A model generated the notes under the pieces. That model was not told the origin of the DNA. It worked only from the letters and a program-made list of their open reading frames with translations, and made no database searches. Below are positions 1 to 5,713 of a DNA stretch of 6,570 bases, piece by piece. The DNA comes from JAHQVI01 sp050330195. GTDB lineage: Bacteria; Pseudomonadota; Alphaproteobacteria; Rhizobiales; Rhodomicrobiaceae. Position numbers and translations under genes: made by a program. Within the stretch, counting starts at the first letter, position 1. Each line of letters opens with the position of its first letter. Where the stretch lies: NCBI GenBank assembly GCA_050330195.1, contig JBHJOB010000097.1, forward strand, positions 1 through 6,570, in the 5' to 3' direction.

Positions 1-14
1 AGCTTCCCGCAAAA

Positions 15-30
15 CTCCCGCAAGGGAAAA
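15..30 (-). terminator. Possible weak terminator after tRNA-Phe
   Basis: On the minus strand a short hairpin (TCCC, loop TTGC, GGGA) is followed by GTTTT, about 43 nt beyond the CCA end of the tRNA. The stem is only 4-5 bp and the T-run is four bases, so this is a weak candidate. The sequence between it and the tRNA (31-70) shows no gene. A near-repeat of the CCCGCAA element lies beside it at 6-12 and 17-23. Confidence 0.3.
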
Positions 31-70
31 TCCGGACCTGATAGAAAACCAGCTAACTCATTGATTTTGC

Positions 71-146
<76 letters not shown>

Positions 147-184
147 AAACCGTGTCGAGGACAAGAATTGCCCGACGGAGTTGG

Positions 185-213
185 GTTATAGGTAATAGCG
201 GGGCGTATGTCCA
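185..213 (-). promoter_or_regulatory. Sigma-70-type promoter of tRNA-Phe
   Basis: On the minus strand a -35 element TGGACA (208-213) and a -10 element TATAAC (185-190) are separated by exactly 17 bp. Each matches the sigma-70 consensus at 5 of 6 positions. The predicted start is near 178, giving a leader of about 30 nt before the mature tRNA 5' end at 146. It sits in the gap between yacG and the tRNA, so the tRNA need not depend on the maf-yacG transcript. The assignment is by motif and position only. Confidence 0.7.
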
Positions 214-264
214 GCGAAGATAGCGTGAGCGCGGCATTCGATGAAGCGCAAAGCCGGTAGCGCC

Positions 265-522
265 TCAGGCGCCGTTTTCGTCCTCGTTTCGGCGTGGAGT
301 TTCCGAGATCCCATCAACGCTCGCCTGCTCGCCGTCTTCATCGTCATCCGCCAGAACCGGGATCGCGTAATCGCCCTTCAGCCAACGGCCGAGGTCGACA
401 TCGGCGCAGCGTTTGGAGCAGAATGGCCGGTAATCGAGGTCGCGCGGATTGCCACAGATGGGGCAGCGCGGGACTTTCGCCTGCGACTTCCCGGGGCCGC
501 CGCTTTTTCCCGCTTCATTCAT
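265..522 (-). CDS. yacG: YacG-family zinc protein (DNA gyrase inhibitor)
   Basis: This is an 85-residue protein with the treble-clef zinc motif of the YacG family: CPIC at 20-23 and FCSKRC at 34-39, giving ligands Cys20, Cys23, Cys35 and Cys39, followed by the family-typical DLGRWL (43-48). The tail from about residue 58 is acidic and low in complexity, as is common in alphaproteobacterial members. In E. coli, YacG binds GyrB and inhibits gyrase; that role is family knowledge and was not tested here. The ATG at 522 is chosen because it overlaps the maf stop codon (ATGA, 519-522) and has GAGGTG at 531-536, 8 nt upstream. Translation is therefore probably coupled to maf. An in-frame extension further upstream lies inside maf and has no family similarity. 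Confidence 0.92.
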   Translation of the reverse strand: MNEAGKSGGPGKSQAKVPRCPICGNPRDLDYRPFCSKRCADVDLGRWLKGDYAIPVLADDDEDGEQASVDGISETPRRNEDENGA

Positions 523-1250
523 CCCGCATCCACCTCGGCGCGGTTCAGCCAGTTGAAGTAAACCGGGAAGCCTTCGCCCGCCAGCAGGCTCACGACCTCG
601 ATCAGGGGCAACCCCACCACATTCGAGTAAGACCCGACGATCTTCTGGATAAATGCTCCGGCGATGCCCTGAATGGCGTAGCCGCCAGCCTTGCCGCGCC
701 ACTCGCCGCAGGCAAGATAGCTCTCGATTTCCTGTCTGTTGAGCCGTTTCATGCGAACGCGCGTCTCGACAACCCGCTGGCGGACCTTGCCGTCCGGGGT
801 GACGACGCAAACGGCGGTGAAGACCTTGTGCGTGCGGCCGGACAATGTCGCCAGCGCCTTGGCGGCCTCATCGAGAAATTCAGGCTTGCCAATCGACATG
901 CGGCCAACCGCAACAACTGTATCCGCCGCAAGCACGAAAGCGTCCTTAAGCTCCGGCTCCTTCTGGATGCGCTCATGAGCAGCCTGCGCCTTCGCCTTGG
1001 CCAGACGCTGCGCCAGCGTGCGCGGACGTTCGCTTTTCTTCGGCGTCTCGTCGATTGAGGCAGGTCGGAGCGCGGTTGGCTCGATACCGACCTGTTCGAG
1101 CAGCGCCAGCCGCCTCGGGGAAGCGCTCGCCAGCACCAGAAGATGCCGTGCGATCGGACGTGCGGAAGTCGACGATTGCCCTTGCGAGGCCTTGCGCTGC
1201 GTGCGCTCCTGATCGGACGCCTTGAACGATAGAGCTTTTGAGAGAACCAT
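519..1250 (-). CDS. maf: Maf-family nucleoside triphosphate pyrophosphatase
   Basis: This is a Maf/HAM1-like nucleotide pyrophosphatase, which hydrolyses non-canonical or ordinary NTPs (dTTP, UTP and modified forms in characterised members) to NMP and PPi in the cytoplasm. All family signatures are present: LASASPRR (40-47), DET (67-69), LAADTVV (107-113) with the family's catalytic Asp110, LSGRTHKVFTAV (136-147), GKAGGYAIQG (186-195) and GSYSNVVGLPL (206-216). The GYAIQG/GSYSNVVGLPL form is closer to the YhdE group than to the YceF (7-methyl-GTP) group, but the substrate is not certain. At 243 residues it is about 35-40 longer than usual. The extra residues are an N-terminal segment (1-36) rich in Ser, Gln, Lys and Arg. 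The ATG at 1250 is the only usable in-frame start and shows no clear Shine-Dalgarno sequence. The gene is co-transcribed with yacG (4-nt overlap). Confidence 0.93.
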   Translation of the reverse strand: MVLSKALSFKASDQERTQRKASQGQSSTSARPIARHLLVLASASPRRLALLEQVGIEPTALRPASIDETPKKSERPRTLAQRLAKAKAQAAHERIQKEPELKDAFVLAADTVVAVGRMSIGKPEFLDEAAKALATLSGRTHKVFTAVCVVTPDGKVRQRVVETRVRMKRLNRQEIESYLACGEWRGKAGGYAIQGIAGAFIQKIVGSYSNVVGLPLIEVVSLLAGEGFPVYFNWLNRAEVDAG

Positions 1251-1306
1251 AAATGTCAGCCGGTGAAAGACGTTGACAGCAAACCGGGCAGAGATTGGCT
1301 GGCGGC

Positions 1307-1334
1307 GTTATCAAAATCAAGCGCTACCTGACAA
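1307..1334 (-). promoter_or_regulatory. Candidate promoter for maf-yacG
   Basis: On the minus strand TTGTCA (1329-1334; 5 of 6 to the -35 consensus) and GATAAC (1307-1312; 4 of 6 to the -10 consensus) are 16 bp apart. The predicted start near 1300 gives a leader of about 50 nt before the maf ATG. This is the best sigma-70-like pair in the maf-facing half of the 1251-1496 divergent region. No equally good pair was found facing the plus-strand gene. Motif evidence only. Confidence 0.4.
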
Positions 1335-1496
1335 GGCTGCACCGTTCGGCAGCGTCATTCAGCAACGTCGGGCCTGCGATCCCGGTTTCGGAAAAGCAAT
1401 TTCTTGCAGTTTATCTTCAACGCGAAAGATGTTTGCGTTAGACTTTCGATCCGGCGCTGGAAATCGACTTCGCGGTAATTTGGAGAGCTACGGCAA

Positions 1497-2054
1497 ATGA
1501 TGCTGATGAAACGCAAGATGTCGCAGCTCTTGATCGTAGATGTGCAAGATAAGGTATTGGGGCCCATTCCCAACGGGGATGATATCCTGAAGAATATAGT
1601 GCGCCTGATACATGCGGCAAAGAAGCTCGGAGTGCCGATTACCGTTTCAGAACATTACCCGAAAGGTCTCGGCTCAACCCACGAATCCCTGCGTCATCCG
1701 CTGGGCGATGAGGCAGCCTGTTTCGACAAGATCCATTTTTCCTGTCTTAAAAATGATGCGATTCGCCATCACCTGGAGGATCATCGTGATCACGGACGGG
1801 GCCAGATCGTCGTCGCGGGCGTTGAGACGCATGTTTGCGTAGGACAAACGACGCTGGATCTTATTGGCGACGGTTATGAGGTCTTTGTCGCAGCCGATGC
1901 AGTGGGCTCGCGGGCGGAACGTAGCCGTGATCTGGCGCTGCGCCGCTTTGAGCGGGCGGGGGCGTTTGTTGTCGACAGCGAAATGGTCATGTTCGAGTGG
2001 CTAGAGAAGGCCGACACTGACGAATTCAGGGCGTTGCTGCCGCTGATTAAATAA
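1497..2054 (+). CDS. Isochorismatase-like cysteine hydrolase
   Basis: This is a 185-residue single-domain cysteine hydrolase of the isochorismatase-like superfamily. It has the Asp-Lys-Cys catalytic set: Asp15 in LLIVDVQD (11-18), Lys78 in CFDKIHFSC (75-83) and Cys114 in AGVETHVCV (107-115), which carries the family's cis-peptide/nucleophile motif. The SEHYPKGLGST segment (51-61) resembles the subgroup containing eukaryotic ISOC1/ISOC2 and bacterial YcaC-like proteins rather than nicotinamidase or true isochorismatase, so the substrate is unknown. The length is normal for the superfamily. Four Met codons lie near the N-terminus. The first, at 1497, is preferred because GGAGAG at 1482-1487 lies 9 nt upstream. 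The gene is divergent from maf and appears monocistronic. Its downstream stretch ends in the hairpin at 2205-2246. Confidence 0.9.
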   Translation: MMLMKRKMSQLLIVDVQDKVLGPIPNGDDILKNIVRLIHAAKKLGVPITVSEHYPKGLGSTHESLRHPLGDEAACFDKIHFSCLKNDAIRHHLEDHRDHGRGQIVVAGVETHVCVGQTTLDLIGDGYEVFVAADAVGSRAERSRDLALRRFERAGAFVVDSEMVMFEWLEKADTDEFRALLPLIK

Positions 2055-2320
2055 TCGGCACGAATTGTCGCTGCACCGCCACAACAATGCAGGTCGTATA
2101 AAGCTCGGGTGAACAGCCCATTCAGCTATGGTTCATGGCGCCGGCGGCATTCTTGGACTTGTCTGATCCCTGTGTCATCCAAAGACCTTTCCTCGGCAAC
2201 ATCAGGGGCATGAACCTTCAGGGAGTTCATGCCCCTTTCTTTTTTCGTTGTCCGCTTGCGACTCTTCCCGACTGGGACTACGTTTCGGCTTATGATTTGA
2301 GCCAACCCAAGGAGAGCGCC
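2055..2320 (+). other. Non-coding stretch with hairpin before sodB
   Basis: These 266 bases separate the cysteine hydrolase from sodB and hold no convincing gene. They contain a TATAAA box (2097-2102) with no good -35 at the right distance, a 12-codon ATG frame at 2128-2166 (ending GILGLV, stop TGA) without a ribosome binding site, a pyrimidine-rich stretch around 2187-2196, and the strong hairpin at 2205-2246. Between the hairpin and sodB, TTGCGA (2256-2261) and TACGTT (2279-2284) are 17 bp apart and could be a weak sodB promoter. The stretch could be the 3' UTR of the upstream gene plus the sodB promoter, a small RNA gene, or a sodB leader; the sequence does not decide which. Confidence 0.5.
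2205..2246 (+). terminator. Strong intrinsic terminator-like hairpin
   Basis: A perfect 11-bp stem (GGGGCATGAAC at 2205-2215 with GTTCATGCCCC at 2225-2235) encloses a 9-nt loop and is followed by TTTCTTTTTT. This is a textbook rho-independent terminator on the plus strand. It lies about 150 nt beyond the stop of the cysteine hydrolase and about 75 nt before the sodB start. It therefore either ends the hydrolase transcript, ends a small RNA, or attenuates a transcript entering sodB. Confidence 0.85.
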
Positions 2321-2323
2321 GTG
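2309..2323 (+). promoter_or_regulatory. Shine-Dalgarno deciding the GTG start of sodB
   Basis: AAGGAG (2309-2314) lies 6 nt before GTG (2321-2323). It fixes the translation start at a GTG instead of the upstream ATG at 2135. It can also pair imperfectly with the pyrimidine-rich stretch at 2187-2196 in the same leader. Confidence 0.85.
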
Positions 2324-2917
2324 GCTTTCGAACTTCCTGAACTCCCTTATGCTTACGATGCGCTTCAGCCCTACATGTCGGCTGAGACGCTCGAATATCA
2401 CCACGACAAGCACCACAACACCTATGTAGAGACCGGCAACAAGCTGCTTGAAGGCTCGGGTCTGGAAGGCAAGGCGCTTGAGGATGTCGTCAAGGAATCG
2501 CACGGCTCCAACCAGCCGCTGTTCAACAATGCCGCCCAGCACTACAACCATATTCATTTCTGGAAATGGATGAAACCGGGAGGCGGCGGCAAGAAACTGC
2601 CGGGTACGCTTCAGGCGCGGATCGACAGCGATCTTGGCGGCTTCGATAAGTTCCGCGAGGCTTTCATCGAAGCGGGCAAGGGGCAGTTCGGCTCAGGCTG
2701 GGCCTGGCTGGCGATGAAGGACGGCAAGCTTGAGGTGATGAAGACGCCGAACGGTGAAAATCCGCTGGTTCATGGCGCAAAGCCGCTGCTCGGCTGCGAT
2801 GTGTGGGAACACTCCTATTACATCGACTATCGCAATGCGCGGCCGAAATATCTCGAAGCCTGGTTCGACAATCTGATCAACTGGGACTATGTCGAGCAGA
2901 TGTTCGCGGCGGCGTAA
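2321..2917 (+). CDS. sodB: Fe-type superoxide dismutase
   Basis: This 198-residue Fe/Mn-family superoxide dismutase converts superoxide to oxygen and hydrogen peroxide in the cytoplasm. Metal ligands by alignment to E. coli SodB are His27 (in EYHHDKHH), His77 (in AAQHYNHIHFW), and Asp160 and His164 (in CDVWEHSYYIDY). Gln73 in NNAAQ sits where Fe enzymes place the second-sphere Gln, while the position giving that Gln in Mn enzymes is Gly145. The metal is therefore most likely iron. The start is GTG at 2321, because AAGGAG at 2309-2314 lies 6 nt upstream and the product then begins MAFELPELPY, exactly the family N-terminus. An upstream in-frame ATG at 2135 would add 62 unrelated residues running through the terminator hairpin. 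The gene appears monocistronic, with a terminator 28 nt after the stop. Confidence 0.96.
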   Translation: MAFELPELPYAYDALQPYMSAETLEYHHDKHHNTYVETGNKLLEGSGLEGKALEDVVKESHGSNQPLFNNAAQHYNHIHFWKWMKPGGGGKKLPGTLQARIDSDLGGFDKFREAFIEAGKGQFGSGWAWLAMKDGKLEVMKTPNGENPLVHGAKPLLGCDVWEHSYYIDYRNARPKYLEAWFDNLINWDYVEQMFAAA

Positions 2918-2944
2918 GCCGATTGCACATAATGGGTATGAAGG

Positions 2945-2970
2945 AAGGGCCGCACTGCGTGGCCCTTTTT
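2945..2970 (+). terminator. Intrinsic terminator of sodB
   Basis: AAGGGCCGC (2945-2953) pairs with GTGGCCCTT (2959-2967) around loop ACTGC, with one G-U pair, and the stem runs into TTTTT. It begins 28 nt after the sodB stop. On the opposite strand the hairpin is not followed by a T-run, so it should act mainly on the plus strand. The convergent DUF4112 gene ends at 3017, and no separate terminator for it is obvious. Confidence 0.85.
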
Positions 2971-3016
2971 CATGCGTGCTGCAACAGTGACGGGATGCAA
3001 CTGCGCCGGTCCAGCA

Positions 3017-3394
3017 TTACGCAGCGGCCTGCATCGGCGGTTGCGCGTTCAACTGGCCCGTCTCTTCGAGATGCCGTCGCAGCAGTGCGATATTTCGCCG
3101 ATTCGCCTTGAAGGCAACGTCGAAAAGGTCGCCGACAAGCGGGATCGCCCCCACCAGCATATCAATACCGGCATTCCCGGCCATCCGCGTGATCAGCCAT
3201 CTCGATGCGCCAAGACGCCGCGCCGACCTGATCAGATGGATCGCCGGCAAAGCCGTCACCCCGTCGCCAAGACCGGGAATGAGGCCGCATAGTCCGTCGA
3301 GGCCGAATCGAATATTCGTCCCCGGCACGCGGAAGCAGCTGTCCATCCAGTAGGCCAATTTCTCAAGGCGCTCAAATTCTTCGCGGTGGTTCAT
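3017..3394 (-). CDS. DUF4112 family protein
   Basis: This 125-residue protein has the DUF4112 pattern: an N-terminal amphipathic region with WMDSCFRVPGT (16-26), FGLDGLCGLIPGLGD (30-44), a hydrophobic/helical stretch (45-70), then MAGNAGIDMLVGAIPLVGD (71-89) and FDVAFKANRRN (91-101). The two Gly/Pro-rich blocks match each other as GxDxLxGxIPxxGD (31-44 and 76-89), suggesting an internal duplication or two re-entrant or membrane-associated hairpins. The biochemical role of the family is unknown. The ATG at 3394 is preferred over a start at 3451 because the longer form would overlap the upstream small membrane gene. It lies 4 bp after that gene's stop, so the two are almost surely co-transcribed. 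The Shine-Dalgarno is weak (AAGAAG), which suggests translational coupling. Confidence 0.88.
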   Translation of the reverse strand: MNHREEFERLEKLAYWMDSCFRVPGTNIRFGLDGLCGLIPGLGDGVTALPAIHLIRSARRLGASRWLITRMAGNAGIDMLVGAIPLVGDLFDVAFKANRRNIALLRRHLEETGQLNAQPPMQAAA

Positions 3395-3398
3395 GGGC

Positions 3399-3557
3399 TT
3401 ACTTCTTTGCGATGATGTAGACGGCGTGAACGATGCCCGGAATGTATCCAAGAATAGTGAGCACGATATTCAGCCAGAAATGCTTGCCGATCCCCACCTG
3501 GAGGAACACGCCAAGTGGTGGCAGCAGGATCGAAAAGAGAATGCGTATCAGGTCCAT
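3399..3557 (-). CDS. Pmp3/YqaE-family small membrane protein
   Basis: This 52-residue protein has two predicted membrane segments (about 3-23 and 27-49) and the two Pmp3 (UPF0057) signatures, LLPPLGVFLQVG (11-22) and LGYIPGIVHA (36-45). Family members include yeast Pmp3, plant RCI2 and E. coli YqaE; they are stress-induced and affect membrane potential and cation tolerance in eukaryotes, while bacterial roles are poorly defined. The ATG at 3557 is chosen because CGGAG (complement near 3566-3570) lies about 8 nt upstream and the product matches the whole family length. It is the first gene of a two-gene unit with DUF4112 on the minus strand. Confidence 0.93.
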   Translation of the reverse strand: MDLIRILFSILLPPLGVFLQVGIGKHFWLNIVLTILGYIPGIVHAVYIIAKK

Positions 3558-3799
3558 TTCATAAACTCCGGATGGGTGGCGGCGGGCGTAACCGGACAAG
3601 CTCGAACGAGAAAAGCGTCTTGTATCGCCCCGGCCGCAATTGATCATCGAATGTTAAACATACGGGCGGGCCTTCGGGTTCCGCCACGGACCTGTAGGAC
3701 GGCTTTAGCCCGCCTCGCTTTTCCACCGCCGCTGGCCACCTTTTCGCTATCCCATAGGCATTTCCGGCGAGATCGGTTAAGCAGGTAATCGGCAAGTGG
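3558..3799. other. Divergent intergenic region
   Basis: These 242 bases lie between the minus-strand Pmp3-type gene and the plus-strand NTE/patatin-like gene and must hold both promoters. No convincing -35/-10 pair was found for either. A hairpin at 3665-3685 (GGCGG and CC pairing with GG and CCGCC around a TTCG loop, one bulge) would be in the Pmp3 leader or upstream of the other gene. It has no T-tract on either side, so it is not a terminator. Open frames here look like chance. Confidence 0.5.
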
Positions 3800-5668
3800 A
3801 TGGCGTCGATGGCGGGAACAGAGAGACTCAAACACAAATCACCGGCGGATTGGCTGCGGGGCGTGCGCGCTTTCGAAGCGATGCCGGAGAGCGCATTGAA
3901 ACGGCTCTACGCGGAATGTCATCAGGAGACCGTCGAACGCGGCCATACGTTGCTCAAGGCGGGCGACATCCCGGAAGCGCTCTACATCGTCACCTCGGGC
4001 CGTTTCCGCACCACTCGCTATGCCAGCGATCCCGGCCGGGGCGAGCCGGGGCCGGGCGCCGTGCTCGGCGAACAGGCATTTTTCGCCCGCGAGCCTCAGG
4101 ACACCAGCATTACGGCGGCGCGCAACTCGATCGTGCTGAAACTTGACTGGGAGAGTTTCGAAACGCTGTCGCAAAGCGTGCCGGATGTCTGGCAGGGCGT
4201 GTTGCGCAGCCTCGTGCGTCCCAATGACAAGCCGCGCCTTCACGCCAGGCCGACGCCCGCCGCCGACCGCACGCGGACGCTCGCGATCTGCCCGGCCGGG
4301 ACCGAACCGCTTCCCGCCAATTTTGCCAGCCGGCTGGCTGCCATCATCGAAACGCGCGCCGAATGTCAGGTTCTGTCGTCCGAAGGGCTCGGCCAGGACA
4401 TGCCGGGCGGGATCGCGCTCGACGATCCGCAGGTGGTGCACTGGCTGAAGGAGCAGGAGAGCCGCTTCGACGTCGTGCTGCTGCTGGCCGATCCCGAGCC
4501 GACACCGTGGACCGAGCGAACGCTTGCCGAAGCCGACGAGATCTGCCTGATCGGCACGCATGACGGCGGACGCCTTGGCACGCCGATCCCGCTTGGCCCG
4601 GTCGAGGAACTGGCCTTCGAGCTGCGCGGCGCAGACGCCTGCCGCCTCGCGCTGTTCCACGATCCCCGGCGCGGCTCGACCATCGCGGGAACGCGGCGCT
4701 GGCTGGAATACCGCCCCGTCCGCTCGCATCACCATATCCGTCCGGCGGAGCAGGCCGATTTCGAGCGGCTGGCGCGTTTTCTGCTCGGTCAGTCCACGGG
4801 CTTTTTCGCGGGCGGACAGGGTGTGTTCGGCGCGGCCTCGCTCGGGGCTTTCAAGGCCGTGCAGGCATCGGGCTTCGAACCGGACTGTTTTGCGGGCGTC
4901 GGCGCGGGCGCGGCCATTGCGGCATGTCTGGCGCTCGGCATGGACCCGGACGATGTCGACCAGCTTGTCACCGAGGTGATGGTTGATCGCGGCGCGCTGA
5001 AGCGCAAGAACTGGCCGCAGCTCAGCCTCTACAATCAGCGCAAGCTTGACCGGCTGATTCTCAAGCACTTTCCGGACACCGACATCGCCGACCTGCCGAT
5101 CCCGTTCTATTCCGCCTCCGCCAACCTCTCGACCGGCGAGCCTCAGCTTCACACATCCGGCAACCTTCAGGTCGCCATCCGCTCCAACTGGACGTTTCCC
5201 GGACTGCTGCCGCCCTTCGTGGACGAGGAGGGACAGATGCTGCTTGACGGCAGCCTGATCTGCCCGGCGCCGCTCGCAACCATGCACAGGGTGAATTCCG
5301 GTCCGAACGTTATCGCCAAGCCGCATCTGCCGGCCTTCGGCAAGTCGCCGATCCGCTATCGCGACCTGCCCGCATGGCAGAAGCAGAAACGGCGACGGCT
5401 TCCGTGGCAGAAACCGTCCGATGAGCCGGGCCTGCCCTCCTTCGAGACGACGCTGGTCGCAGCCTTCGACCGGACGGATGAAGAGGCCGCCAATCTGGGC
5501 CCGCTCGACATGCTGCTTGCGCCGCCCATCCCCGCCGGAACCGACGTCATGGACTGGCATGAGCATGGCCGGCTCAAGGACGATTGCTACCGTTGGGCGC
5601 TGGATGAGCTGGAAAAGCGCGCCACCGCCGGAACGCTGCCGCTGGTCGCGGCAATTCCGCCAAGCTGA
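3800..5668 (+). CDS. NTE-like protein with degenerate patatin domain
   Basis: This 622-residue soluble protein has the layout of neuropathy target esterase (PNPLA6/7). A cyclic-nucleotide-binding-like domain (about 22-130) carries the LGEQAFF phosphate-cassette start (89-95). An NTE-type middle region (about 157-310) includes WLKEQESRFDVVLL (215-228) and TPWTERTLAEADEICLIG (235-252), the hallmark of NTE relatives. A patatin-like domain follows (about 333-500). In active patatins the nucleophile lies in GxSxG and the dyad Asp in DGG/DGA. Here the first is GVGAG (366-370, Gly368 from GGC at 4901-4903) and the second is DGS (483-485). The oxyanion-hole motif, GGGxRG in relatives, reads AGGQGVFG (337-344). 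The cassette Arg expected in PRAAT is absent (PQDTS, 99-103). The frame is intact, so this is probably a conserved non-catalytic scaffold or sensor, not a decaying gene. A basic segment (528-533) follows the domain. ATG at 3800 or 3809 could be the start; neither has a strong Shine-Dalgarno. It lies 45 bp before nudC. Confidence 0.88.
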   Translation: MASMAGTERLKHKSPADWLRGVRAFEAMPESALKRLYAECHQETVERGHTLLKAGDIPEALYIVTSGRFRTTRYASDPGRGEPGPGAVLGEQAFFAREPQDTSITAARNSIVLKLDWESFETLSQSVPDVWQGVLRSLVRPNDKPRLHARPTPAADRTRTLAICPAGTEPLPANFASRLAAIIETRAECQVLSSEGLGQDMPGGIALDDPQVVHWLKEQESRFDVVLLLADPEPTPWTERTLAEADEICLIGTHDGGRLGTPIPLGPVEELAFELRGADACRLALFHDPRRGSTIAGTRRWLEYRPVRSHHHIRPAEQADFERLARFLLGQSTGFFAGGQGVFGAASLGAFKAVQASGFEPDCFAGVGAGAAIAACLALGMDPDDVDQLVTEVMVDRGALKRKNWPQLSLYNQRKLDRLILKHFPDTDIADLPIPFYSASANLSTGEPQLHTSGNLQVAIRSNWTFPGLLPPFVDEEGQMLLDGSLICPAPLATMHRVNSGPNVIAKPHLPAFGKSPIRYRDLPAWQKQKRRRLPWQKPSDEPGLPSFETTLVAAFDRTDEEAANLGPLDMLLAPPIPAGTDVMDWHEHGRLKDDCYRWALDELEKRATAGTLPLVAAIPPS

Positions 5669-5713
5669 CCGAAGCGGGCTCGACCCAAACACCTGAAATG
5701 GGAGCGCTTGGCA

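Noticed and set aside
294..1058. 254-codon plus-strand frame opposite maf and yacG
   Set aside because: Shadow of two real genes; Arg/His-rich, no domain and crossing the boundary between them.
1423..1448. Inverted repeat CGAAAG ... CTTTCG as an operator before the cysteine hydrolase
   Set aside because: Only 6-bp arms with 14-nt spacing and no promoter to anchor it; too likely by chance.
2128..2166. 12-codon ATG frame (ending GILGLV) as a leader peptide
   Set aside because: No ribosome binding site and no run of regulatory codons; frames this short are expected by chance.
2135..2320. 62-residue N-terminal extension of SodB from the ATG at 2135
   Set aside because: It would read through a terminator hairpin and T-tract and has no family similarity. 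The GTG at 2321 with AAGGAG 6 nt upstream gives the exact family N-terminus.
3665..3685. Hairpin with TTCG loop as a terminator or riboswitch
   Set aside because: No T-tract on either strand, a bulged stem and no match to a known riboswitch core; kept only as a note in the intergenic region.
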